A stretch of DNA of 64,000 bases from Tamarix chinensis (lineage: Eukaryota > Streptophyta > Magnoliopsida > Caryophyllales > Tamaricaceae): positions 33,600,110 to 33,664,109 of the forward strand of contig CM060173.1 of the NCBI GenBank assembly GCA_030549775.1, written 5' to 3'. Of the stretch, positions 34,740-46,899 are shown piece after piece. The notes under the pieces were generated by a model, which saw only the letters and a program-made list of their open reading frames with translations, ran no database searches and was not told where the DNA came from. The translations under genes were made by a program, and so were the position numbers. The stretch's first letter is position 1, and every line of letters begins with the position of its first letter.

Positions 34740-35580
34740 ACCCGATGCAAGCATTTTAGTTGACTCAACTAGGTAAGGAGGCAACCGATTTATTATGCCA
34801 ACCTAAATGAGTATGGCTTATGGGATATGGTGTTTTGGCTAATTGGCTGGCATATTACCTACCTTACTAGAAATGGATAAATGAGTAAGGATGATGGCTA
34901 GTTTGAATGGGTAAGACTGGTAGGATAAGGAGGTTTAACCAACTAAGTAGGGTATTATCAACCTGAATGGATATGACTAATTGAGCATTACTGACCCGAT
35001 AAGATAGGGATGGCATTTTTTTTATATACTCTGAGCTAAGGTAAGAAATTTGTTTTGATTAACTAGGGTATCACCAATTCGACTACATAAGGTGGTTGGT
35101 TGACTCGATTGAGTATGGTTGATGAAATTAGGTGGTTTAGCCAAATAGGTATGATCGATATGATAAGGTGTGCCATGACCAACGAGATTAGGAGGTGTAC
35201 GGGATGGGTTGAGTATCACATACTAGATTGGATATAACCATCACACAGAGGTAGTCTAATCGATTCGGTAAGTATGGCTAGTAACATGGATAATGGGCTT
35301 ATGGGTTATGGGATATGGTTAATGGGGTATGTTGATAGATATACAGATGGTTCGTGCTCTAAGGTAGTTGTGGCTAACCCGAGGAGGTAGCTAATGTCAT
35401 ATAGACAAGGGGTATGGCTAATGGGATTTGTATTATTTGGGGTGAAAGGAAAGATATGGCATGAATATAGTCAACCTAAGGAGGTGAATTGGGGTGTTCA
35501 TACAATAGAGAGACATGAATGTTTTTTATGGGTCCCCACAGATGATGCTGGATGTTGCAGCAAGAATGTTTACATAAGGG
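34740..35580. repeat. degenerate short-phrase array (GTATGG.TAATGGG / GGTTTAGCC)
   Basis: Loose reiteration of GAGTATGGYTRATG, GATAAGGAGGTTTAACC and GACTCGATTGAGTATGG phrases without a stable period. Likely an old minisatellite that served as the Athila target. A frame at 35,394-35,663 shows no known domain and overlaps the palindrome arm; it is not called. Confidence 0.45.
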
Positions 35581-36599
35581 TTGAGGAGGTATGGGAATTA
35601 GAGAGGAATTATTTGAGACAAAAAGATAGAGTTTATTATTATGTGATAGGAATGAGAACTTAGAGGGAATAAGAAAGGTTCCCCCTATGTATAGGGGACG
35701 AGTACAAGAGGGGTGAGGGGGGCATCTTATGCAAGCGACCCATAGTAAGGGGACTAGCACATATGATCATCAACTATTCTAAGGGCCTCCAAAGCTTAAT
35801 ATAATGGGTTGGTCCTTGGGATTCTATTCCTATGTATGATTTGGGCCTACAAGTTGGTTCTTAAGGCCCAAATCATTATATGGGGGCTTTAGAGGCCTTT
35901 ATTATAGTTGGTGAACATATATGCTAGTCCCTTTACTGTGAGTGATTTACACACAATCTTCTCTCTCCTTTATCCCTCTCTTGTACTCACCTAGGGATGA
36001 CAACGGGGTGGGTACGGATTGGGTACCCTTATCTATACCCCAACCCGATAAGAAATTTAATAACCATATCCGTACCTGTACCCGCATGGATATCCGTTAC
36101 ATTACCCATATCTGTATCCGGCAGATATCCGTTACCCGACGGATATCAGTTGGGTACATCAAACCCGTTATCCGACGGATTAAAATTACCTGTTAATCCG
36201 TTACCATTACCCGTTTATCCGTTTTTGTACCCGTTTACCTATCATAATATATATAATTTACCTACACATTTATTTTTTGATATTAAAAATTAAAATATAT
36301 ATATAAAAAAATCCAATAATTCATCAACCTAGTAGCTAAAGTTGATAATGTATCTATAGCATAATAGAAAAACATAGTAAAATATGCCAAAAACAATATT
36401 GTTTAAACATAGTAGATAATGTCCAAAAAAATAAAAAACTAGTAGAACATAAATGACATTCATAAATCATGATAGGATGAAGTTCATCCGATGAACTTTT
36501 CAATCTACATTCTTCAATCTTCAACCTTCAGACTTTAATCATCATGATTCATGAATCATGCATCTACCTGGTACATAAAAACAACAAAAATAAATAGTC

Positions 36600-36634
<35 letters not shown>

Positions 36635-36637
36635 ATA

Positions 36638-36720
<83 letters not shown>
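36600..36720. repeat. (AT)n microsatellite inside the hAT element
   Basis: About 120 bp of nearly pure TA, interrupted around 36,632-36,640. It generates the spurious frame at 36,542-36,736. A second (TA)n tract lies at about 39,730-39,776, and a run of 13 G at about 39,964-39,976. Confidence 0.95.
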
Positions 36721-36759
36721 CATTTGCTAATAACATTATAAAATTTATAAAATTTTACC

Positions 36760-39058
36760 TCATTTTCACCATTGTCGGAGTCCTCATCCTCAAAAGAAGT
36801 ACGACAAGCGCCACGATAATGTGATACTTGATAGTCATTATTATCTAGAAAATAATTGAAATAATAAAATTAATAGATGAAAGAATACATATTTCATAAT
36901 TAAACTAAATTTTAATAATATAAATACAATATTACCATTGTTACTCATCATTGCTGCCCAAAGCCAATCTCGACCACACATCAATGCTTCTAAAGTCTTT
37001 GGATGTAGCCGATTGTGGTGAGGAGTGATAAACCGACCACTCGTGCTAAAAGCAGATTCTAAAGAAACTATGGAAACAGGAATAGCAAGAATATCTCTAG
37101 CCATATCTTGTAAAATTGGAAACTTAGTGTTTGTCTTCCACCATGAAAAAACATCAAAATTCTCCGTCCTTGGCATAACAACCTCCTCCAAGTAATAGTC
37201 TAGCTCGTTCTTTTGTGATGAATTAGTGACGCCATGGTTAGCTAACCACTTTTCATATATGTCTGCTTCTCTAGAATCCAAACTAGCACTACCACCATAG
37301 GAAGTATGACTAGAAGTAGTTAAACCACAAGATGTACTTTTATTTCTCTCTATACGCTTCAATTTCTCCTCATACTCACGAAATAATTCATAACATATTC
37401 TACGAACTTTCTCTATCTTATCATAAGTGGAGTCCGGATAAATTAAAGAATAATAACATTCCACCAACTTCATTTTATATCGGGGATCCAAAATGGTTGC
37501 TACTGCCATAATCCCATGAACAACACTCCAATATTTATCAAATTTCTCTAACATTTTTCAGCCATATTCTTAATATCTTCATCTTCCTCTAATGCCCATT
37601 CAGTCAAAGCCAATCTAATCGGACATATATTAAGGAAATATAAGTTAGAAGTAGGATACTTATTTCGCGAAAACAACAAAGTAACCTCATAAAACAACGA
37701 TAATTTTGAACAAATAATCCGAGCCAATTTCCACTCCTCAGAACTAGGACAACATTTAAAGCTAGGCTCCAACCATGGTAGCCTCTCAAACACATCTTCA
37801 TACAACAATGCAAAATCAAGCATTAAGAAAGTGGAGTTCCATCTTGTCTTACAATCTTGTACTAAGGCCTTAGTATATGGAACTACTTTTTGTTGACAAA
37901 CCTCTACAAACCTTTCTGTTCTTTTTGGTGTTGCTCTCCAAAACACCACACTCTCACAAATATTTTCAATTGTCTTTTGGATTAAATCCATTCCATCCCT
38001 AACAATCAAATTAAGAATATGCACAACACAACTCATGTGAAAATATTTTCCATGCAATAAAAAACACTTCGCTTGTAATATCCTTTTCATCTCATCAATC
38101 ATAGCATCATTGGTAGTACAATTGTCAACAGTTAGTGTTGTGAGCTTTGTATCAATATTCCAATCCACCAAAACAGTTAATAAAACATCACAAAGAACTT
38201 CAGCTGTGTGGGGAGCAGGAACATATATGAACCTTAACAAAGATAAAAGGAAACAAAACAACAAATGAGAATGAGAACAACACATTATCATATATCATTA
38301 ACATCAAAACTTAGAACTTGATGTAGATAAAATATTAAAAGTACCTGAGTATCCGACTTTGTAAATTCAATTGAGTATCAATCCAATGAGCTGTTATAGC
38401 CATAAAACCCTTCTTTTGATTTTGAGCAGTCCACATGTCAGTAGTGATTGAAACCCTACTCTAATTCGAATGTAATAAGGACATTGTTTTGTTGATCTAA
38501 AACTCAAACATCTTAAGAATATCACTCCTTAATGTATTCCTTGAAATCAACTTAAAAGATGGTTGAAGACCGGACACAAACTTTTTAAATCCTTCATGTT
38601 CCACTATAGAAAGTGGATACTCATGCATGACCACCATATTACACAAGTCTTGCCTTGAAACTTCTTGATTGAATTCAATGATCATTATCTTTCCCTTTCC
38701 TTCCCCCTTTTGAGTAAATTGCAACTTGTTTTGGCCTACTCCTTGTATAACCTTAAAACCTACACACTTCTTTATATTCTTATGCAAATGAGAAGTGCCA
38801 TTTCTGGGATCCCCACTTAGACTTTTATTACAACCTTTACAAATGGCCTTCTTCTTCCCATTAGTTTCCACTGCATTAAAATGTTCCCATAAAACAAAAT
38901 TTTTCTTTCTTTTTTTTCCCTAGAGTAAGTTGTTGCACTTCTACATCTTCCTCTTCTTCATTTGTAGATGGGTCCATTGTATTGGGGTTACTAGCTGCAG
39001 CAGATGAATATAGAGGTACTTGACTTGGTGAATCGGTAGTACTAGCTCTAGTTGCCAT
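36760..39058 (-). pseudogene. hAT transposase (BED zinc finger, hAT dimerisation domain), inactivated
   Basis: First in-frame ATG at 39,056-39,058. Exon 1 (39,058-38,345) carries a BED-type finger, CKGCNKSL..TSHLHKNIKKC (about 38,840-38,770). Introns with GT-AG ends are readable at 38,344-38,233 and 36,935-36,845. Exon 2 (38,232-36,936) holds the catalytic core and the C-terminal dimerisation block LAIPVSIVSLESAFSTSG (about 37,085-37,040). The last exon has an acidic EDEDSDNGEN tail; its end is uncertain. Damage: a one-base shift in an eight-base homopolymer (38,910-38,917), two TAG stops (38,497-38,499, 38,461-38,463), and a one-base loss in a five-base run (37,554-37,558). The substrate would be the element's own ends. 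Confidence 0.9.
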
Positions 39059-39726
39059 CCTTAACCAATTGATTTATATATATCATACAAAGTTGTTGTA
39101 CAACCTGTAGACCAATGACATTAAAAGGAAAAATAAAAGGCTCATTTAAGGTGGATCTTAAGTGATTATATTTAGATTTAAATTCTTATAGGAAAAAAGA
39201 TAAAACTAAATATTATGAGAAAAATTATGAAGAAAAATGTAAATTTCAAGAAAATTGTGTTCCTTATTATTAAGTTAAGACGCAAGAAATTAAAAGAACT
39301 AATGGAGATCTTGTTCATATTTTACTCACTACCTTGATTGTATACAATTCCGCCATTCCACATTTATTAAATATGACTATTTTTTATAATTTATTTCTGC
39401 AATTTTCTTCTACCTTTTTTTTCCTCCCATTTACATTCCTTTTCTTCTCTATCTTTGTTTATGCATTGTTAATTCTTACAGCAGGTATAATGTTGATAGC
39501 ATTGTTTCCATTGGATTTTCTTTTGAATTGGAGGCATCAATTATTGTACTTTTTATTTCATCTTAAGATAAATCCTTAGGAAAAGTATAACATCTCTTTA
39601 CGTCATTGCCGGTCAACTTCATCCCTTCCATCTTCATTCACTATAATTTTCAATTTTTATCTCACTTGGAATCCATTGACCTCTGTTTATTAGTAAATTA
39701 TTTTCTCAAATTAGAAGAGGATTGTA

Positions 39727-39778
<52 letters not shown>

Positions 39779-41149
39779 CAGTATGCTCTCTCTCTTTCTG
39801 TATCCCTCCTCTAGGCTCTCGATCTATAACTTAAATTTGCTTTTAGGTTCCAAGCTGCCATGTCGGCTCTTTCACGCCTTTAGCATTAGCTTATACATTC
39901 ATAATTTAAGCTTCTCTATTTGAATCAGTATCAGTTTTTGCTCTAGGCGAATACAGAAGGAGCGGGGGGGGGGGGGTCGCCAAGCGCTATGGCCTTGTAT
40001 TTAGCTTATTCACTGCTATCAATTTTATGAAATTTGTTTAACGTTGAATTTTCTTTAATACAATTTTCTGATGCAGGAGGGTTTTAACTTAATAGGCATT
40101 CACTCGGAACTTTTAAGAGTTTTGCGCACATTCACAGTGAATGATTCACTCGATCAAATCATATCAGAAATTCACAATCTCCTAATTATGGAAGAACCGA
40201 AGAAGAGAGACTGATAATCTCAGCAAGCATTAGCAGAAAAGCAATTAGAAAAGGGAGAAATATTTAACATACTGATAATCTCAATTCTCAGGCTCTCAGC
40301 CTTACCACTTACCAGATTTACAAGTCGTGGCTGACGGCGGCTGTAAATTATGACCATGAGCAGCTGTGCGCCACTGCGCCTGTGTGGGTGCGGCTGTTAT
40401 GGGATGAAGGCTGACGGCGTCACAGCGGGGCGGTGGGCTATGTGTGCGGTGTGCCTGTGTAGCTGTGCCTGTGTAGCTGTGCTCTGTGTATGTGAATGAA
40501 TCACCGAGAATTCGACTATTCGAGAATCAAAGACTGAAAGTCAACAAGTCGAGACTTTCAGACTCGAGAGAGAGAGAGAAATTAGAGATAGGGATTTTTA
40601 ATTTTCGACTTCGAGAATAAGTTATCAGCCGCTAGGGTTCATTTTAATTTTACAAGTTTACATTTACAAGTTGCTTTTAATTTGAAGTAGGGTTAAATGT
40701 AAAATGAAAATTTAATTTCTAACTATAACTTATTCTTATATAAAAAGTTAAGCATAAAATGGTAAATATATAATGGGTAAACGGGTACGGATATGGGTAA
40801 CGGATATCCGTCAGATACGGATATGGATACCCTATACCCGTATCCGTACCCAAATCTGTCGGGTATTTTTCACCCTTACCCATATCTGTATCCATATCCG
40901 TTTATCATTATCCATATCCATATCCGTCGGATAAAATCCGTCAGGTTTTGGGTATTATTCGCCCTGTTGCCATCCCTATACTCACCCTCTATATATAGGG
41001 GGTATCCCATGTCATTCCTTCTAAGTTCTCATTCCTAATACATAATAACATCGTATTTTTCTCTCACCTCTCTCTACTTACTCTTTAAAATCCCTACCTC
41101 CTCATTTCCTCAGTTAGTAATCTTTCTAAAAAACTATAATTCACCAACC

Positions 41150-41330
41150 AAAGCACCCAAGTTAAAATCAATTCTATTAGCTAAGACCATAGCCACCACT
41201 TTAAAAATTATATTATAGCATGCAATTGGATGAAATTCTTCAAAATCTACAATATTAAGGATATTTCACACGAGATGAAGAGAGGTAACATTTAAAGAAA
41301 GGAGAACATACCATGTGATGAAAAATTCTC
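41150..41330 (-). pseudogene. LINE reverse transcriptase trace
   Basis: The minus-strand translation reads VDFEEFHPIACYNIIFKVVA followed by MVLANRI, matching the plant LINE block DFRPISLCNVxYKIIxKVLANRL. It stops at about 41,140, at the edge of the palindromic foldback. Only this block is convincing; whether the next 2 kb on the same strand are further LINE sequence is unclear. Confidence 0.65.
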
Positions 41331-44300
41331 TAATTGTTTGCCACAATGAGTCCCCTATAATGTGCCAAGTGAGGCATTGTATCCTTTAAGGCCGAGATCT
41401 TTTTCATTCCCCATACTAAACATAAACTTTTGAACATTTTATTTACTTATAGGTTGTAATAAAGCACACCCTTCCTATTTGATTGATTTTTCTTGGAAGG
41501 TTCATAATTTTTATAGAGAAAACATCTATTTAGTCTATCTTTGTACTTGGAGAGTTTCATAAAAAAATCTATAATGATATGTAGAATGTATTTGTGAGAC
41601 TCAAAGATGTTTCCTTGTGAATCGATAAAGATTTTATTAGCATTCCTTCTCCTTTTCACCACTGAATGAATTTTTTTTTCAATCACCTAGCTTTAGCCAT
41701 GTGATATGAGAATTTTTTTTGAGAAAACTTTCATAGCAAATGAAAAATTTTTGTTACATATTTAGGCACTATCATTCTTTCTTAGTGAGAGTTTGATTTA
41801 GAGGATCTAAATATAAATCCTATTGTACAATACTTAATTTGTGTTATGCTTCTTAGACTCTATTTAAGATGTTTCCATAATTATATTGGTTGATTTACTT
41901 AAGGGCTATTTTTAAAATTTTTATATGGAGATATGAATCATCTAGTTAACACCTTCATCCTTGAAGGTACCATCCTTACATATTATAGGTTCAAAATATG
42001 GGCCATGCAACTGCATGCTACAAAAGAAAAATATTGTAGGCCTTGTGGGTGTCTTATTTTATATAGACAACCATGGGTACATGATCTAAGATAATGGGAG
42101 GGATCTACTTGCACCAAAACAATCAAGACACAATTTATTGCCTAAGACTCCATACAGCTTGTAAATAATTATGCGCTCTTGATTTACCTATTTGACCATG
42201 TATAGAGTACACTCGTATGGGGAATGTCTTGCACTTCAATGTCATGCACATCATTTCTAAACTCCTCCATGTCTTAGTTATCTACAAAATGCCTTCTAGT
42301 TATTAAAAAAGGCTGGGGAGAATACTTAAGCCTCCCATCAATAACTTAGGACAATTTGAGGTCTTTTGTTGTAATAAACACTAAAAAAAACCCTTTATAA
42401 CCCTAGGTTGTATTTATTGCATAAATAACACATAGGTAGAACTATAGTTGGCCACAATGATTCAAAATTTTAACTTATACTCCTTGGTCACTAACACTTA
42501 TGAGTTCAACCTTTCATAATCTATATTGCCACCCAATCCAAACTCTTCCCTTATGGTGACATGAGTAGTTGTGCACCCACTTTCAATCCTGTAGAAGTGA
42601 GGTCTACATTCTACTTGCTTTATTTTCCTATAAATCCTTTAATCGTCTAAATATCTACGATTATGATAGATGAATGTCCAAGGCTACACTATACTCCTCT
42701 AAGACCACTTTATTCCCCTTTCACATACTCCAAGGCATGTTGAGTGCAAGTTGTAACTAGATTAGCACCAAAATTTGTACTAATCTTCCCATACATGATT
42801 CATAGGAGAAATATTTGATTGGCCATTAGTGAATGATGTTGTCCCATCTCAAACCACAACCTAGTATTTCCTCATATTATCCTTCTTAGATGCAACTTCC
42901 TTAGTATAGCACTAGTTAGTTAGATGTCTAGGTTTTTATACTTGAGATAAATTTTGGGCTTCCATTAGTAAACAACTCTTTCCTTTAATGGGGATTTCTT
43001 AGGTATGGTGATCATGCTAAAATTTTGGGAGTTCTCTTTGCATATCTACTTTGATTATGACCCTGTCATATGAAATGTGTTATTTTCTAGCCATCATACT
43101 ATCCATAGCAATATGTTTCTTGATGCAATTTGTAGTGTGCAAGGAATACCTAACTATTGGATCTAGGTATGCTCAAACTAGAAGTCTTGAAAATTTAAAA
43201 CAAAATCCTCATGTTATCATTGTAGAAGCATCAACGAAAGACCCAAAATGGTCAATGGGGTTGCTGAAGGATGTGTTGATAATTTTCTTTAGATTGAATC
43301 TAAAAGATAAAAACTCCCTCATCCTGCAAGAAAACCCTTGGCATTCTACCATGTTATCATTTTTTTCCCACATAATGTTACATCTATGAATGTCAAGGAT
43401 GCAATCCAAATATAATTTCAATTAGTCAAAATTAACACTTTTATGCCTTTGCTTCTAGGTCATTCTCATATAGCATGGCCATAATCATCCCATCAACCAC
43501 ATCGAAGGTTTCAGATTGAAGCAAAATTATTGATTTGAGAGTCCAACTATGAAAGCACTTGTCTTTCCATGAGAGATCAGGGTTCACCAACATATCTTCA
43601 ACAACCACAGGGTCATCAATTAGATTGTTGGAAACCTTCGATTATGACTTTTCGATTGGATTTTCACCCACATTTGGTTGTTGATTTCACTTAGATGTTG
43701 CACTTTCCATCTCAACTATCATATCTATAGGTGATGCCTGGGAAGTGGATGGAATTATTCTCTATTATGACAGTTACATGACCCTCAGTGATGGCTTTGT
43801 TAGTGTTGAAGTTTGATAGGAACCCTACCTCATTAGTTTCTAATCTCTCTCCTAATTTTAACTATCATTTTCCATGTTTAAGGATGAATGGGAGAAGGAT
43901 GTGGATCTAGAAAGATGGAAAAAAATACCAAATATCAAGAAGTGATTATAATATTGGATAATATTATTTGTTTTCCTAATTATATTAGTATGGTGTAAAG
44001 GTTATTAGACCTTAGGTAGCCAGAATAATAACTAGCCCAATTTATTTGTAATTGGATATTATTAGGAGTACTTTTAGGTGGAAAATGATAATAACATTTT
44101 TAAAACCCTATTGATATTAATCTTAGGTAGGGAAGCTTTCATCTCATCCTCTCATCCTATAGGCTACTAGAGGTGGAGTCTAAATACCTCCCCTAATCTT
44201 AAGTAAACTTGCCTAATATTGTTTATTTTAGTTTTTTGATGAACTAAATTGGAACCCAGACTCATAATCCATCCTAGCCCTACCCTATGCATCATCTGTG

Positions 44301-45584
44301 TTTTTTATTTTTTTAACCCTACCTCTTTCCATCTCTCACCCCCACACTACCCCTCTTATCACTTTTGTCTCTCTCTGTTGGAGCGTTACCATTGTTTTTC
44401 CTTTATCTTCTCTGTTGTTCCATTCTCTACATCACTGCCTTCTCCCTCTTCTGTTTTAGATGGAGTTACTCCAACCTTTACTAAATCTAAAGCCATTAAA
44501 ACCTAAATATTATCATTAGTTTTCCTTTCCCATTATCTGTCAAATTGTATACCTTATAGTTATAATATATATGTGTATGTAAGACGGGTATTGATATGTA
44601 TGTTTTGATTTAGATCTATAAAATCTTACGCTAAGCCATTTTCTATTGTAAAATCGTTTATTATGACAACATATCTTATAGATTATTTAGCACCTCATTT
44701 TTACTAGCTGATTATGGTTGTGGCTAGGTGAGTTGGGCTAAGAGTTAGTATGTTTTTATCATCAAACCGCATTGTGATGATGGGAATTTGATGGCATAGT
44801 TTCTTCATATTTTATTTCCATCAGTCAAGGTGATTACCAGAAGAAAAATTGCTCAAGCTTAGCGCAATCAACTCTCTCTTTTTAACTAACATTGATTTTC
44901 CTTTTTCTAGAGGTTCCATTTATGACATTTAATATATTAATAAAGATTTTTATCATGATTTAGCCTAGTCTAATGTTTTATTCAGTGATAATAAAACTCA
45001 CCATTTTTTGCTAACAACATCATATACTAGTAGGGAATGTGTATATTATTCACATTTGTTTTCATCACTATTTTATTTTTTGTAGTCCTATGACCATTAA
45101 GTTGGAGTTTAATGGGAGTCAAGTTTGTATCAATCATATTACTTTTTTTTAATCTTTCTGATAAATCAAAATCTTATCAATAACTTAAATAGTAGAAAGA
45201 CGCACTTATCAAGGTGAACCATTTCATTTACCTTCTATGAAGGGTTTTGAATGTTTGATTGGGCTTAGGCATCGTCAATTATCAAAAACATCAACATCAT
45301 AATTCTTACGAAAACGTTCCAAAAATTAGACATAAGAGACAAACTACTAGCCAATCAAAATTAAACATAGCTAGTGCTTTGAACTACATTCTAGCCTTAT
45401 CCCATAATGCTTGCCAAATTTGAAGACTAAAATCATGTCTAAAAGGTAGTCGTTGTAAAGTGAAGTTCCAATATCAGCTATTTACTTTCAGACCATGAAC
45501 ATAGTAGTTAGAAGCTTGAAAATTAACCAAAACACCTATGCCACCCTCCCTATTAAAAACCAAGCCTAGCACATCATATTAGCA
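41331..45584. other. 4.2 kb of unassigned old sequence
   Basis: No gene, LTR pair or terminal repeat recognised. A 112-residue frame at 43,051-43,389 (+) overlaps a 70-residue frame on the other strand; neither has a domain I know. The pyrimidine-rich stretch at 44,260-44,500 resembles the U3 region of the very long LTRs and could be a fragment. AT content is high and stops are dense in all frames. Confidence 0.5.
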
Positions 45585-45599
45585 ATGCTAGAGAAAACT

Positions 45600-46120
45600 C
45601 ATACATGGAGGTTGAAAAAGTGGTATATGTGGTAATTTATAGCGGCTACCTAATCAGTCGCTGTAGATACTATATATGGCTTTGCTAAAAAGTGTCATAT
45701 AAATATATAAATTTATCTTAAAAATAATTAGTGTCATATTTTATATGGTGGTTTAATTAAAAATACACCCATGTATATTTAATATACACCATGATTATAT
45801 ATCAAACCTATCGTGTATATTCTAAATAACTCCTTTTTAAGCCATTGAAAGGGAAAATATACTGTGGTTATACATAAAACCTGTCATGTATACTTGTAAC
45901 TTCTCCCTAGCCAGCAAAATAGAGAATACACCATGGTTAGGATGCATAACCACCATGTATATATACAATTTCCGACAGATCTATGTCCCAACTACCGTGT
46001 ATTCTTTATCTAGCTACAATGTATGAAGGTTATGCATCCCAAAAACCATGTATTCTCTATAGCATGATACAAGTATATATGATGGGTTTTATGTATAATT
46101 TCCATGTATGCCTTATTTTT
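45600..46120. repeat. left subterminal repeats of the CACTA element
   Basis: Repeated words related to ACCATGTATA and its inverse occur in both orientations: ACACCATGATTATATAT, CTGTGGTTATACATAAAACC, AATACACCATGGTTAGGATG, ACTACCGTGTATTC, AACCATGTATTCTC. The same words recur near 58.2 kb. In CACTA elements such motifs bind the small TNP protein. Confidence 0.65.
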
Positions 46121-46899
46121 TTTAAAGAATATTTTGATTATTATCCTATCACATTTTTTCCTACAAAAAAACCTATATATGTTTCCACGATTCTTTCACC
46201 AACATCATAAGTATTTGTCTCATTCAATATATCAAATAACCATAATAAATGATTATATAATTTCATACAAAGCCTTACACAAGATTCCCTTTCATTTATA
46301 TTTACACTCCATGTACAAAAAAAATTAAAGGTGCACATGATTCTACACATAATAATCATAAAACTTGTAATAAAATCTAACAATTCTTTACTAAGTTCAT
46401 TAATCTTGGTATTTTGATAATTAATTAGTTCAAGATGTTGATTAACCTATAAAATATGGAAAATACCATGTTATTATTAATGTATATAGATAAACATAAT
46501 TAATATGAATTAAAAAAGTAAATACATATTTCTCCTTACCCCATCCAATGTTTGGAAATGATTTTGTTCATTAATATCATGTCGTAGTATCCACAAATTT
46601 CATTATCTTAGCACTAAAAAATAAAATATTATTTACATTATCTTATTATTTTTTTGTATTAAATAATTAATATTAAATGATAATGATTCTTTAATGACAT
46701 AAAAACTATAAACCTTAATTTTTTCTAAAACACACGGGGTGGTGGTTCCCTTCCCTTCCTTTGTGGTCCAAAATAAGTCTTGAAGGACCTGATTGATGTA
46801 GTAGCCATATATTAACAATGTTTGTGTGTGTGTGTGTGTGCTGTGTGCTCATGTTTGTGTGTGATTCTAATTAATATCATTATATAGATAAATATGTAC

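Larger units (their letters stand above)
35992..40978 (-). mobile_element. hAT transposon, 4,987 bp, with perfect 8-bp target duplication
   Basis: The left end TAGGGATGACAACGGGG and right end (reverse complement) TAGGGATGGCAACAGGGCG are terminal inverted repeats. TACTCACC flanks both (35,984-35,991 and 40,979-40,986). Both ends carry clusters of TATCCGT/ACGGATA and ACCCGT words (35,999-36,240, 40,778-40,950), the subterminal repeats expected for transposase binding. The transposase lies on the minus strand. Ends look movable, but the gene is broken. Confidence 0.97.
35583..41110. mobile_element. palindromic foldback element (about 0.54 kb) interrupted by the hAT transposon
   Basis: The left arm (about 35,583-35,850) is the inverted copy of 35,860-35,991 continued at 40,987-41,110. 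Matches include GAATGAGAACTTAGA / TCTAAGTTCTCATTC (35,650 and 41,022), CCCCCTATRTATAG / CTATATATAGGGGG (35,680 and 40,988), GACTAGCACATATG / CATATATGCTAGTC and GATTTGGGCCT / AGGCCCAAATC near the centre (about 35,855). With the hAT removed, the sequence is one long hairpin. No transposase and no clear flanking duplication, so the superfamily is unknown. Confidence 0.75.

Noticed and set aside
36542..36736. ORF of alternating Ile and Tyr
   Set aside because: Pure translation of an (AT)n microsatellite.
43051..43389. 112-residue ORF with a hydrophobic N-terminus, considered as a host gene
   Set aside because: No known domain, no flanking exons, overlapped by an antisense ORF, in old repeat-like DNA.
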